Under the pieces are notes generated by a model. It was not told the DNA's origin. It saw only the letters and a program-made list of their open reading frames with translations, and ran no database searches. A stretch of 64,000 nucleotides of DNA. Source: Enoplolaimus lenunculus (Eukaryota > Nematoda > Enoplea > Enoplida > Thoracostomopsidae). The position numbers and the translations under genes were made by a program. Below are positions 54,501 to 64,000 of this stretch, in pieces (within the stretch, counting starts at the first letter, position 1; each line of letters opens with the position of its first letter). The stretch lies in assembly GCA_030248215.1 (NCBI GenBank), contig JASANG010001371.1, positions 1 to 64,000 of the forward strand, written 5' to 3'.

Positions 54501-57500
54501 GTATACCTCAGCCATGTCTCTGCGACCCTAAGAAATTTCTGATAGTTCCCAACAAATCCTGTCAAAAAGTTTAAAGTTAGAAATAGATTTGCTGTCCGCA
54601 AGATGTTTCAGAAAAATTAATAGTTAACATGATTTTGGACGCTATTGTTTCTTAATACTTTTCCAGGTTACATCAAGCGAATGTGCTGATCTAGTTTACC
54701 ATACTTTTAATAGGAATATGAAACATATCCCTTGCTGCTCAAGTGCTGAGCATTTTTTCTAGTTTCAACCGCTTTACAAAGCTGCTGCTTTAATCCACCA
54801 ATCCAGGTTATGAAAAATGAGAGGACTGATTAAACTAAATACTGAGTTTAAATAGATCGCTTGGTTAAAAGAAACTATTGTCATGGCAACAAGCGCCTAA
54901 TCAAAGTATTTGTATGAAACCAAGAGTTGGGGCGAAGCAAACGATGGGGGGACATCGTCCGTTGCGATGAAGCTAACCGTTTGTGTGAAACTAACCTCGG
55001 GGCAAAATTAACCGCTGGGGTGAAACTATCAGTTGCAGTGGAACCAACTGTGGGGTGAAACCAACCGTTGGAGTGAAACCGACCGAGGGGTGAAACCGAC
55101 CGTTGGGGTGAAACCGACCGTTGGAGTGAAACCGACCGTTGGGGTGAAACCGACTGTTGGGGTGAAACCAACCGTTTGGGTGAAACCAACCGTTGGGGTG
55201 AAACCAACCGTTAGGGTAAAACCAACCGTTAGGGTAAAACCAACCGTTGGGGTAAAACCGACTGTTGGGGTGAAACTAACCGTAAGCTCTATAAAGTGGT
55301 GAAACTTATAACCGTAAAACTACATAGCTAACGTGTAAAAAGTGTTGAACCAAAATGAAAAATTTCGTGCACTTTCAGTAAGGCGTTTTTTGACCGTAAC
55401 TATTGAAGACCACACTGGTTTGCCAAATCCTTTGGCACAAATATTCCCTACGTACCAGGATACCAATGTACAAAATTTAAACGATAGCGGTCTGATATTA
55501 CTTGAGCACCAACATGCGAACTAAACTGAAAATACGCGCTTGAGATGCGCGAATCATATATATGAACACTATCGTGTTCATATGATTATATTTACAGTAT
55601 TTTGTTATAGACACTTTGCACACTTACTTGATCTCTTAGAACATACGAAGCAATTCCGGCAGCAAGTTCCAATATGAATATAACGCCCAGGAGCACAGCG
55701 AACTGAAACATAAAATGGTACAGAAGTTGATTATGAACAAAAATGTCAAAATTCATATTTTCAATGCTCAAATAAGCCGACAACCATAACTACTAATATT
55801 TAATAAATTTTTGTTCAAATTTCGTTTCGTTGCAAACACTTGCCGTTTTGAAATGATTCCGATAAAAGAGGATGTTTTGGTTTTGATGACTGAAACATAA
55901 AATGGTCCAGAAGTTGATTATGAACAAAAATGTCAAAATTCATATTTTCAATGCTCAAATAAGCCGACAACCATAACTACTAATATTTAATAAATTTTTG
56001 TTCAAATTTCGTTTCGTTGCAAACACTTGCCGTTTTGAAATGATTCCGATAAAAGAGGATGTTTTGGTTTTGATGGCATGACATTTCAAACCACGAGACT
56101 GCTACCATAAACGAATTATACGTATATACAATCATCACCAAATATATATATATAACTGCTGCAAAGATTAACTGCTAATAACATTTGAGCCGACAAGAGG
56201 AGTTCTGAGGCTGTGCTCCCGGAATTGAAACCAGACGGCGCCGAGGTCATCTGGTGTTGTGAACAATGCCAGAAAAATCATATGTTTAATAGGTGAAATA
56301 GGTTCTGTGTTGGTTTTCTTTTAGGAAAATATTGCTTCCATTTTAGTCCGCTTATTATTGAGATAGAATTTAAGATTGAAATGACTACGTACATTTTCAT
56401 ATGGCCCAAACTTGAACAACCACAACTTCGAATAAACCCTGACCCCGGCTCTGGAACAGCTCTACAACCGACATATATATGGCGGGTGGCGACTCGATGA
56501 TGGGCGGCGACTGGATATCAATATATATTACATCCAAAAATTGTATTTGTAAGTAACCTTAAACTTAGCTATTCAGCAATTGGTATTCGTTTGGCCGCAA
56601 CGGAGGGTGCATCGTCAGCAGCGGCGGGGGGAGGGGGGAAGACAGAGAAAGTATCTCCCAAGTATCTCCCAAAGGTTGTGGCTGTCTAGCAAAAAATTAA
56701 TATCATTTGCTACAAATGTTTCACCACACCATCTGCTTTGAAATCCGCTATTTCGATTGCGTATCTGAACGCTCGCATATTACATAACAACACACTTTGG
56801 GCTGGAACCGGAGTTCAATCAATTTTAAGGGTTCACCATTGACGGTCCATCGACCCCACATTAACAACCCCTCAGCTATTACATGCGTATTTCACCACAC
56901 CCTCGCATCAACATCATCAAAGTCTAGTCTGTTGATGAACCAAAAAAACAAACATAACTTACTCAAACCTAACCACAATGTGACAACAACGCTCTGAATG
57001 CTTAGTTGAACCTTAACCGTTTTAAACAGTATTTTTGACGTCATCTATAAACGACCTAGTTCAGTGCAAAACTTTGTTATCATAGATAAGTATATCAGTT
57101 ATAGCACGGGATATACTTAAACAGAATATACAATGTCAAAATGTGTATAAATATTTCAAAGTGATTACAAGAGCGATTTAAATTTTCGCTCCCACAGAAA
57201 CCGCTCAACGCAGGCTTTGACTAAATTTATTGAAATTTAAATGTAGTAACCAGCATTGCCAATAGGTACATTTACATATGTAGTTTTATAGAGATCAAAC
57301 CGCTTAGAAAAGGGTAAAAACCAAAACCATTCTTTAGGTTACCAATCTACGACAATTTGTCATCGGACAACTGGTCGCCCAACAGTGTCCTAAAACCTAT
57401 TAATTAATCTAAACATAATCCTGAGCGAAAGCCTAAGCTTAAGCTTAAGCCTAACCATAAATGTAATGATGAGCGACCGAATTGTCGAGTCGATGAAATT

Positions 57501-58735
57501 TCGGATTACAAGTTGTCGGGCGACAAATTGTCGTCATACCACAGGTAGGGATGGGCGGACTCAGTCTCGGAAAGTCTCCGCATTTGGCTGGTTTCGGCCT
57601 CGATCTCGGTGTCGGTCTCGCTTTTCTTGAGTGTCGGTGGTTTGCAAAGCGGAACCAAAAATACAAAAAACCGATAAACAATTGCTATTAGCTGAGCTAG
57701 TTTGAGTTGATGGAAGGACGCGGCATATTTTAGACTAAATGTACATGCGTAACTGCACAACGCGAGCAAAGTGAATGAGCTTTTTGCAGAGTTGATCACC
57801 AAGCAATGTTTTCATTAATATTGGCACTGACAGTCGCATATAATCCGCGTAAGTTCATTTTCATATGTGTGCACAACGTCTGTTACGTATAATTGGAGTT
57901 GGAGATAAGTTGTGTGAAAGTTTTCAATCGTTGAGTTTGTGCAACCATTGTTAAATGGTACGTAAATAAAGCAAAAAAAAATAAAGTTTGACGACGATTT
58001 ATTAGTTGAATTGTATGAATTAAACGGCAATTCTGAGCAGATGAAAAATATTCAAAACTTTTGTTAGAAAACCCTTTTTTATTTTCGGTGACGGTCAAAA
58101 AATGATCAAGACTGAAACCGAAACTCTCGATCTTGGAGGTCTCGGTTCCGGTTTTGCTTTTTTTGACCAAGACCGCCCATCCTTGACCTCAGATGACACC
58201 ATACTGTTTGCAATGATTTTCAAGATATATAAATGAAACTTACTACAAGCAAAAAGCTATTTATCGAGTAGCTTGCTAATTATCAGGTAAATATAAAGAC
58301 CTCAATGTTAAACAGCCTTTGCTTATTTTGTCATTAACATCGGACCGGACACGCACACCGCAACACATGTTTACATACAATCTTGCATTATAGGTATATT
58401 TTGGCACTACAACGGCAAACGCTACCAAATGTACCATTTTCACTATTTAGCTAACATGACGACAACACCACATTATGCATATTTGCTCTGGTCGCACGTC
58501 AAATGTGGCCAAAAAATCCATTTCAAACCACCAGACATCGTGGAATAGGGACCGAACCAAAAACAAACCCACAAACACAGATAAAGTTCCATACATCATA
58601 CGTATATATCATGTAAACATTCTACATAATAACACACAACATTTATATATATATACATATATACATACGTATATACATATATACATATATATATACATAT
58701 ATATATACATATATATACATATATACATATATATA

Positions 58736-58768
<33 letters not shown>

Positions 58769-61700
58769 AAACGAACCCGCAACACCCAATTTTTGATGTC
58801 GTAGCCCCGAAACACAATGCTGGGTTGGTTTGGGTTTAGGTTTAGGTTTGTGGGTCATACAATGGTGACGAATAAATAAGCCCATGCGATCACGCCATCT
58901 CAAAGATGAGAGAAGAACACAAAACACAAGTGGTTCCACAAAAAACGTTGCGTTTGTGTGTTGTCTTTGGACGCGTGTGCGAGCGCATCACCATCACGTA
59001 CGCACGTAAATATAAATGTTGAGTACACTCGAAATCTATGAAGCCAACACGGCTTACAGCCCTATTTTAAAAAAGACAAAAACCATTTGAATTCACCAAT
59101 AAAATCACCAATAGGTATGGGGTCGTTTCGGTTATGCCCCTCCCCCCAGCCCGCGTATATCCAAAAGTGGTCGGATTTTGAAATTTTTTTGCATATTTGA
59201 ACTTCTCATCATTTGCCCTGAACATTTCACACTCAGATTTGAATTTTTAAAAAATTCGATTGTTTTAAAGTCCTAAGGTCCCCCCTTGGGACACAAAAAA
59301 AATTTTGTCCAAAAGTTTAACAAAATATATACCGTTTGATGCAGCTTGCAGATCTGAGTCCAACGTTGTTACATTTTTGCAATCAGCCGATTGGTTAACG
59401 AATTATGGTCAAATAACTGACTTGGCGCCGACCCAAATCGTCAGCGCGCCAAATCTGTTATTTGACAATAACTCGTTAACCAATCGCCTGATTACGAAAA
59501 TTTAACGCCATTGGACTCAGCTCTGCAAGCGCTATCGACTGATATATAATTAGTCAAACTTTGTGACAAAATTTTTTTGGATCCCATGTGAGGGAACCGA
59601 AAAGACCCTAGGTATGTATAAAATGTAAGCTCTTGTGCCCTTCTATATATAAACACTTAACTCCACATAGGTTATGTCTTAGGTGTAGGCTTGGACATAG
59701 ATATGTGAACGTTTTCATAGAGGGATCCAAAAATTTCTGACGGAAAGGCAGACGGGCTGGCAAATGTTATGAAACGGGAAAATTGTAAGGTAGGGGGACC
59801 TAATCATTTTATGACCAAAATATTTTCTAAAGTTAAAAAACTGTAAGCTTTTATTGCAAAAAATTTCGCAAAGTAAAACTTGTATTTTTACACAAAAAAT
59901 TTTCTGAAGGGAAATTGTATGGTATGGAGAGACATTACCATTTTATCACACAAAACCTCTGCCGGAGGGCGTACGCCCCACCCCTACGCTCACCCTTTTT
60001 ATCCGCTAGTAAGCAGGAGTTAATATGGGAGAGACCTTATTATAGAAGACATATATAATATTTAACTCTCATTAATTAATAAATACCGTAACCAGTGACC
60101 AATAATTGGCTCGCCTGTAATGCTCTTCACTTACAATGTAGCAAAATACCTCGCGTGGCAATTTGCCCTACAAAATATACATACCTAGCAGGATCAGGAT
60201 GCAACCGGATACCAAAAACTGACGGAGCCGAATACGGAGCCGGATATCCGGTTACACCCTGACACCTATATACGTTCTAAAAATTTAAATAAGCCTCAGT
60301 TTAAAGCGATGTTGGTGTACTCAGTCAGTGCTCGACTGCAATTATATAAAAGTACGTACGTATACGTATATTAATGATACATGACACTATTTTTGGAATT
60401 TAAAAAAAACTACACTTTCATATATATAATAAACTGTTGAAAGCGTTTTCAAATCACCGCTTTTGCGGCAAATTTTGTCAGCTAAAAACATTTATGGTCG
60501 TTCGCATCAATCACGAGTGCAAATACAGCACAAAAAATCTGCTCTAAATTCGGTGACCCTTAAACAAGTGATGGAGAACGTAGTGTTTCTAGACAATAAA
60601 TTACGAGTTGCAATTCAAATATATATATAAACGACAACGTAGACGTATGTAGCTGATAAATCACTAATGGAAAATACGACATAACAGGCAACATGTAATG
60701 AAAAATTAAACCACAATCAAAACAATAGATGTATAAGGTATGTGTAACCGGAAAATATATAAATACCAAATGTCACGGTTTTAATCGGAAATACAGTTTT
60801 TAAATCGCTCAATACGAAACAAAAACAAGAACTTGTAGTAGCAGTACTACTAATATGCCGTTCAAAACACGAGGACTACCCTAAACTTTGCACACCAACT
60901 TGACTTCAAATTTTATAGACTAGGAAATTGAACAATCTGATGTTTCAAAATCCAATTGTATACACTTAACGGTAAGTGCCAGTTCACATGCAGGGCAACA
61001 AAATATGAAAAGTAATCCTTGCACAAAAAATATATACAATTCAGAGCTGCATAATGGTCCGAATCCGGGCATTTACGCCAAAATTCCGGGTCTGAGTCCG
61101 ACTTTTCGCTTCGATAATTTCCAGGTCCGGGTTTTCAAAAACCATTTCTGACATATATTGCAAAATACCCGCGTAGATGTACTTGCGTTAGGATTACAAA
61201 CGCTTAATTAGGAACGGTTGGGATGCAGGCACATCACAGAACTCGTTTCAAGTTATCAACTCGACATTTTACTTAAGTTTAGTGTCGTTGACCTAAGTCA
61301 AAGATCGCTAAGTAAATTATTATCCAATCGAAACTGACCTTAGATAAAGCAAAAAAATTATTGTTATTCCGGGGTCGGGTTAGCCCCGAAAAGAAATCAG
61401 GGTCCGGATCCTGGCTAACACCAAGTGTTAGGATTATTATATAGTTCGGCTCGAAAATTTATCGTCTACAGCGGGCTCCTCAACACTCTGAATACTCTTC
61501 GGGCGTACTAAAGAACAACTATTCTGCTATATACAACTTCACGCCCAAACCTTAAAACATTGTCAACAGGCACCGGTGTAAGGAAACTATAATCGGTGAT
61601 AATCGAAAGTCGTCACTAGTTCGCTACACCATTGGACAACGGTTAGCTCTGGTATAATTCTGAGCCCCCTAACTTCTAAGACACAGCAATTTTATATCCG

Positions 61701-62714
61701 CGGTTCGAAAGGTCGAGTATATACCATACCGGAATGAATGTAAAAAGATAAAAAAGCTATTTTGCCTAAAGTTCTATGTTTTCGGACAAAATGTAGATAA
61801 AAATGCATAAAATTGTGTTTTGAACCAAATCCACTAGATTTAAATCACAATTGGAACGGTTAATTCCTCTAAATCTACAAACAATCGAAATTGTGGCTTC
61901 CCCGGGGTTTGTCGCTGCTCTTTCAATTTTCGGTATTAACCCACCCAAAAATTTTAGAAAGGGTTATCAGAAAGAATTTCCCATTTAGAAATACAACAAA
62001 CGAAAAAATCATTAAATTTCACAAACTTAAGGGCACAAAAGTGGGGACAACAGTCAAACAATTCATACCCTTTATAATAGGCATAGCTCTCCCGTTTACT
62101 ACAACTCGATTCAAAATTAAGCGGATAGGATAGCAAACATACATTCACCAAATTTCAAAACCAAGCGCTGCTTCAAACGGATTCCGATATTAAACAATAT
62201 ATGAAAACTCAATAATCACCCACCGTCATAGTCATACAATAACTTTCACGAATAGCTCCACAACATCCGAAAAACGCAACCACGGAAACAATGCACCCAG
62301 TGACAATAAGAAGCACTGGCGTTGATAAGTAACTGTTGCCTAGAACGTTGACATAGTTTTTCAATGTGATTTCCAGCACTGTTCCACCGACTATCAACGC
62401 GATGCCTGAGAGCTAAAAAAAATAAAAATATATCCAGAGACACACAGACGTCGTGCACATAATCACCATGCGGTTTCTGCAGCTACAATATAGCCAAATT
62501 ACTCATTATTGTTCACGGTCACGACTGTAGAAGAAGAAAGTGAGAAACTGTAATACTGCACGATGCATTGATGAATCGAAGGCAGGTATGCATGTTTGAG
62601 AATTTTTTAATAACAGCGCACCAAAGCACCGAAAACCAAAACAGAAATTACCCAAAATATGAAATTGAACAGAAACACCAGATATTTCACAACAACCATG
62701 CCACCCTGAACCAT
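51482..62714 (-). CDS. Tetraspanin (six-cysteine, CD63/CD151-like class), complete in 7 exons
   Basis: Minus-strand exons: 62652-62714, 62224-62412, 55628-55702, 53207-53308, 52782-52958, 52168-52251, 51482-51556. Every junction is GT-AG in phase 0, giving 254 aa. TM1 is [22 protein letters not shown]2 [20 protein letters not shown] (with the CCGAIRES motif), TM3 [20 protein letters not shown] and TM4 [20 protein letters not shown]. The large extracellular loop holds CCG (146-148) and cysteines at 171, 172, 185 and 204, six in all, plus one N-glycosylation sequon (NTT at 156). The tail [14 protein letters not shown] is short and tyrosine-rich. Tetraspanins organise integrins and other partners in plasma-membrane and endosomal microdomains. 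The exact paralogue cannot be fixed by eye. An in-frame TAA lies just upstream of the start. Confidence 0.95.
53338..53764. mobile_element. hAT-like MITE, AGGAAC subfamily (tetraspanin intron 3)
   Basis: CAGAGTTCAACCGGAATTCT at the left and GTGTTGTAACCCTG at the right. TTCCTG/GTTCCT arrays lie inside both ends. The core is the reverse complement of parts of 23045-23446. Confidence 0.65.
53868..54764. repeat. Long near-perfect inverted repeat (arms about 180 bp, spacer about 530 bp)
   Basis: The left arm 53868-54050 (CTAGAAAAAATGCTCAGCAC to ATATTGCGGACAGCAAA) is repeated in inverse orientation at 54585-54764 with about one mismatch. The spacer shows no recognised gene. No target duplication was seen at the outer edges. 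It could be a foldback element or a local inverted duplication. Confidence 0.8.
54925..55288. repeat. 18-bp minisatellite
   Basis: Around 18-20 copies of a GGGGTGAAACCAACCGTT-type unit, cleanest at 55045-55285. The 18-bp length keeps frames open on both strands (VKPTVG plus, RSVSPQ minus). Nothing supports translation. Confidence 0.85.
55702..56075. repeat. 187-bp tandem duplication spanning the 3' splice site of tetraspanin exon 3
   Basis: 55702-55888 and 55889-56075 are head-to-tail copies with about one difference (GGTACAG versus GGTCCAG). On the minus strand the unit includes the acceptor TTTTATGTTTCAG of exon 3, so the acceptor exists twice, 187 bp apart. Confidence 0.9.
56076..57340. 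other. Tetraspanin intron 2, unremarkable part
   Basis: No exon recognised. A hAT-like end (AAATAAACCCTG-type, CCCCGGCTCTGG) occurs at about 56436-56460 and a purine-rich GGCGGGGGGAGGGGGG tract at about 56620. Otherwise nothing that I can name. Confidence 0.4.
57341..57540. mobile_element. ACGACAATTTGTCGCC-ended MITE, copy 2
   Basis: ACCAATCTACGACAATTTGT and GGGCGACAAATTGTCGTCAT ends, with an AAGCCTAAGCTTAAGC run inside. It is the same family as 32248-32368. Confidence 0.6.
57547..58185. mobile_element. hAT-like element, GGTCTCGG subfamily (tetraspanin intron 2)
   Basis: TAGGGATGGGCGGACTCAG at the left and CCAAGACCGCCCATCCTTG at the right are inverted. GTCTCGG/CCGAGAC-type units repeat inside both ends. 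Flanking 8-mers accacagg and acctcaga match 6 of 8. A left-half relative lies at 21333. Confidence 0.6.
58640..58764. repeat. ATATAC/TATATA microsatellite
   Basis: 125 bp of alternating TATATA and CATATA steps. It creates spurious open frames rich in Tyr, Ile, His and Val on both strands. Confidence 0.9.
59280..59590. mobile_element. Palindromic foldback MITE
   Basis: GGGACACAAAAAAAATTTTG at the left and CAAAATTTTTTTGGATCCC at the right continue inward as an imperfect palindrome (CAATCAGCCGATTGGTTAAC against GTTAACCAATCGCCTGATTA). Together the arms of about 145 bp pair around a very short centre near 59430. Confidence 0.6.
59722..59965. mobile_element. TIR element related to a segment at 27530-27710
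   Basis: TGACGGAAAGGCAGACGGGC with GGCAAATGTTATGAAA, and the following TTTATGACCAAAATATTTTC, mirror 27590-27710 in reverse. The right edge is CTCTGCCGGAGGGCGTACGC. Confidence 0.4.
60189..60261. mobile_element. Minimal 73-bp hAT-like MITE, GGAGCC subfamily
   Basis: CAGGATCAGGATGCAACCGG...ATCCGGTTACACCCTG is flanked by atacctag and acacctat (6 of 8). Almost nothing but the two ends and two GGAGCC hexamers remains. Confidence 0.65.
61034..61430. mobile_element. GGTCCGGG-array element, ends unclear
   Basis: GTCCGAATCCGGGCATTT, CCGGGTCTGAGTCCGAC and CAGGTCCGGG at the left, with GGGGTCGGGTTAGCCCCG and CAGGGTCCGGATCCTGG at the right. The inward-facing hexamer layout resembles the hAT-like MITEs. 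Confidence 0.35.
61431..62223. other. Rest of tetraspanin intron 2 before exon 2
   Basis: AT-rich intron DNA. Nothing recognised beyond the donor GTGGGT of exon 2 at its right edge. Confidence 0.4.
62652..62714 (-). CDS. Tetraspanin exon 1
   Basis: The 21-codon first exon [20 protein letters not shown] plus W ends TGG|GTAATT and joins [10 protein letters not shown] of exon 2, completing TM1 exactly as tetraspanins do. The start context AAAATGG is favourable. Confidence 0.92.
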
Positions 62715-62910
62715 TTTGAGCCTTTAAGTTACGCTTTTAAAGACGAAAATTAATCTTGTAACTCGTTCTCGAATGATGCATATTACGTTTAAATATGGTT
62801 TATTTGAACGTCATTTAAATATATATAGTTTTCTTCGGTTATACAACCAATACTCTACCTGAACAAAAGAAAACATTTCCAACTTTATCAAAAACTTTTA
62901 ATTTTCACGT

Positions 62911-64000
62911 TGTCGGGTGGGGCCCAGTTTGCACTCTGTGCCACACTGATGCCCATCCTCGGCGTCCCGTGAGCTCCTAGCTACGTCATACCTTTGGCAT
63001 ACAATCCCCTCCAGTCTCGGTCTCGGTACGAGTATCGTAATTTATACATAACCGGTATCATTTTAGTCTTGCCATATTGCCTGCTCATTTGTCAAACAAT
63101 TCTGCTTTAATATATCTGCCAAATTTTTATAAAACATCTCATTTCGGTTAATTTCACTTATGGAATTTGTGTGCATTATTACATATATTTCATATTGTGT
63201 TTTCAGGTACTATACCCCATTTTCCTACCAAATTATATGCGCTCCGTTCAATGCGCTTCCCATTTCTGCAAATTCTTCCCCTTTTGACCTTTTGATGCCA
63301 GTTCGTACATGTCATATTTCTTGTATCTTATATGTGGTTATTTCACGTTTTCAGACGTATCTTTCCCATTCCCTGCTACTTTTTGGGTGGTCATTCCATT
63401 TCGCACCTCTATTTCTGCCAATTTGGCCCCATTTGTGTCTATTTTGTCATATTTCTTTCTATGTCATTATTACGGTTATTGCATTTTCCCGAGACTTTTA
63501 ACTGTTATAAAGCTTTTCGGCCGCATGGCCCTCGCTCAAAAGCTATATTCACTAAAACTAGGGAAAATCAGTAATTTATCATTAACGGGACTAAAGGGCT
63601 TGTGTTTAGTATTTTGTGTTAATTACTTGTTCACCACTAGTAAAACAGATAATAAAACGTGTGCTATAAAACCCGCAGGAGCTTGTAAGCATGTGAGACA
63701 TGCTTGTCCTAGTGCATATGCAGTAAATGCAATGCACATTGTGTTGTACAGTCGACACATATAGTCGACAAAAAAGGCAGTTGGAGAGGCGAGCTACGTG
63801 GCGAAGTGGTAGAGTGCTCGCTTAAGGATCCATAGGCTGAGAGTTTGATCCCCGCTCTAGCCCGCTTTTCCAGCTGCTTAGTAGAAAGGTCTGAAGTCCC
63901 GGTTCCTACCTTGACTGACAGAGCTGTAGAAATGCGTGAAGTTGTATTAAACCTGTTCCAGGATCGACCGGGAACTAGACCATACCCGCCTTCGGATCGG
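62911..64000 (+). repeat. Third LTR copy of the 15377-20554 element family, inverted, with a SINE inserted
   Basis: Begins TGTCGGGTGGGGCCC and follows the LTR sequence in plus orientation to the window edge (CCATACCCGCCTTCGGATCGG region). It is more diverged than the other two copies and contains an insertion near 63690-63945. It may be a solo LTR or the 5' LTR of an element continuing beyond the window. It lies 196 bp from the tetraspanin start codon. Confidence 0.65.
63780..63945 (+). mobile_element. tRNA-derived SINE inside the third LTR
   Basis: A perfect A box (TGGCGAAGTGG) and a B-box-like GAGTTTGATCC lie 35-40 bp apart at the head (about 63794-63865), followed by about 80 bp of unrelated body. 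The segment has no counterpart in the other two LTR copies. The cloverleaf pairs poorly, so a functional tRNA gene is unlikely. Confidence 0.5.

Noticed and set aside
54881-55302. Proline/valine hexapeptide repeat proteins
   Set aside because: An 18-bp minisatellite inside a tetraspanin intron, open on both strands.
58475-58939. Tyr/Ile/His-rich small proteins
   Set aside because: Generated by the TATATA/CATATA microsatellite at 58640-58764.
63794-63865. Functional tRNA gene
   Set aside because: The A and B boxes are present but the acceptor and T stems do not pair well, and the piece is inside an insertion in an LTR.

Overview
The window looks like nuclear DNA of a non-vertebrate animal. 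It is AT-rich, its genes carry GT-AG introns in the standard genetic code, and it is densely packed with short non-autonomous DNA transposons. I cannot name the species. Three complete multi-exon host genes can be read from start to stop codon. The 21 kb left of them is almost entirely repeats.

Layout. 1-15 kb: repeat-rich DNA with two possible orphan exons (a sushi/CCP-like module on the minus strand at 601-825, and a cysteine-patterned PAN/apple-like stretch on the plus strand at about 2951-3140), many MITEs and two large minisatellites. 15.4-20.6 kb: an LTR-bounded element read on the minus strand, with 1.17-kb direct repeats, a 586-codon coiled-coil ORF, a small membrane-protein ORF and no pol. 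21.06-32.08 kb (+): WDR47/nemitin, 10 exons, 1101 aa, with LisH-CTLH N-terminus, long disordered middle and C-terminal WD40 propeller. 34.77-45.31 kb (+): ABCC10 (MRP7), 9 exons, 1661 aa, with TMD0-TMD1-NBD1-TMD2-NBD2. 45.3-51.5 kb: intergenic repeats. 51.48-62.71 kb (-): a tetraspanin, 7 exons, 254 aa, six-cysteine large extracellular loop. 62.91-64.0 kb: another copy of the same LTR, containing an inserted tRNA-derived SINE and running off the window edge.

The three genes have no obvious joint pathway: a microtubule/neuronal scaffold, a membrane exporter and a membrane organiser. What unites the window is its mobile DNA. Many short elements share hAT-type ends (CAGGGTGCAAC and variants, several with 8-bp target duplications). 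Each subfamily carries its own private hexamer array repeated in inverted orientation inside both ends (TTCCGG, GATTCC, AGGAAC, TTTCCG, GGAGCC, CCGGAT, GGCCCG and others). Other families present are piggyBac-type MITEs (TTAA target) that carry a tRNA-like module, Harbinger-like MITEs (TTA target) built of CGTCCGTCAC arrays, and TA-target MITEs. Transposons touch gene structure in three places: one ends 23 bp before an ABCC10 exon, a 187-bp tandem duplication copies a tetraspanin 3' splice site, and LTRs of one family lie head-to-head with the starts of WDR47 and the tetraspanin. All calls come from reading the sequence; no database search was run.
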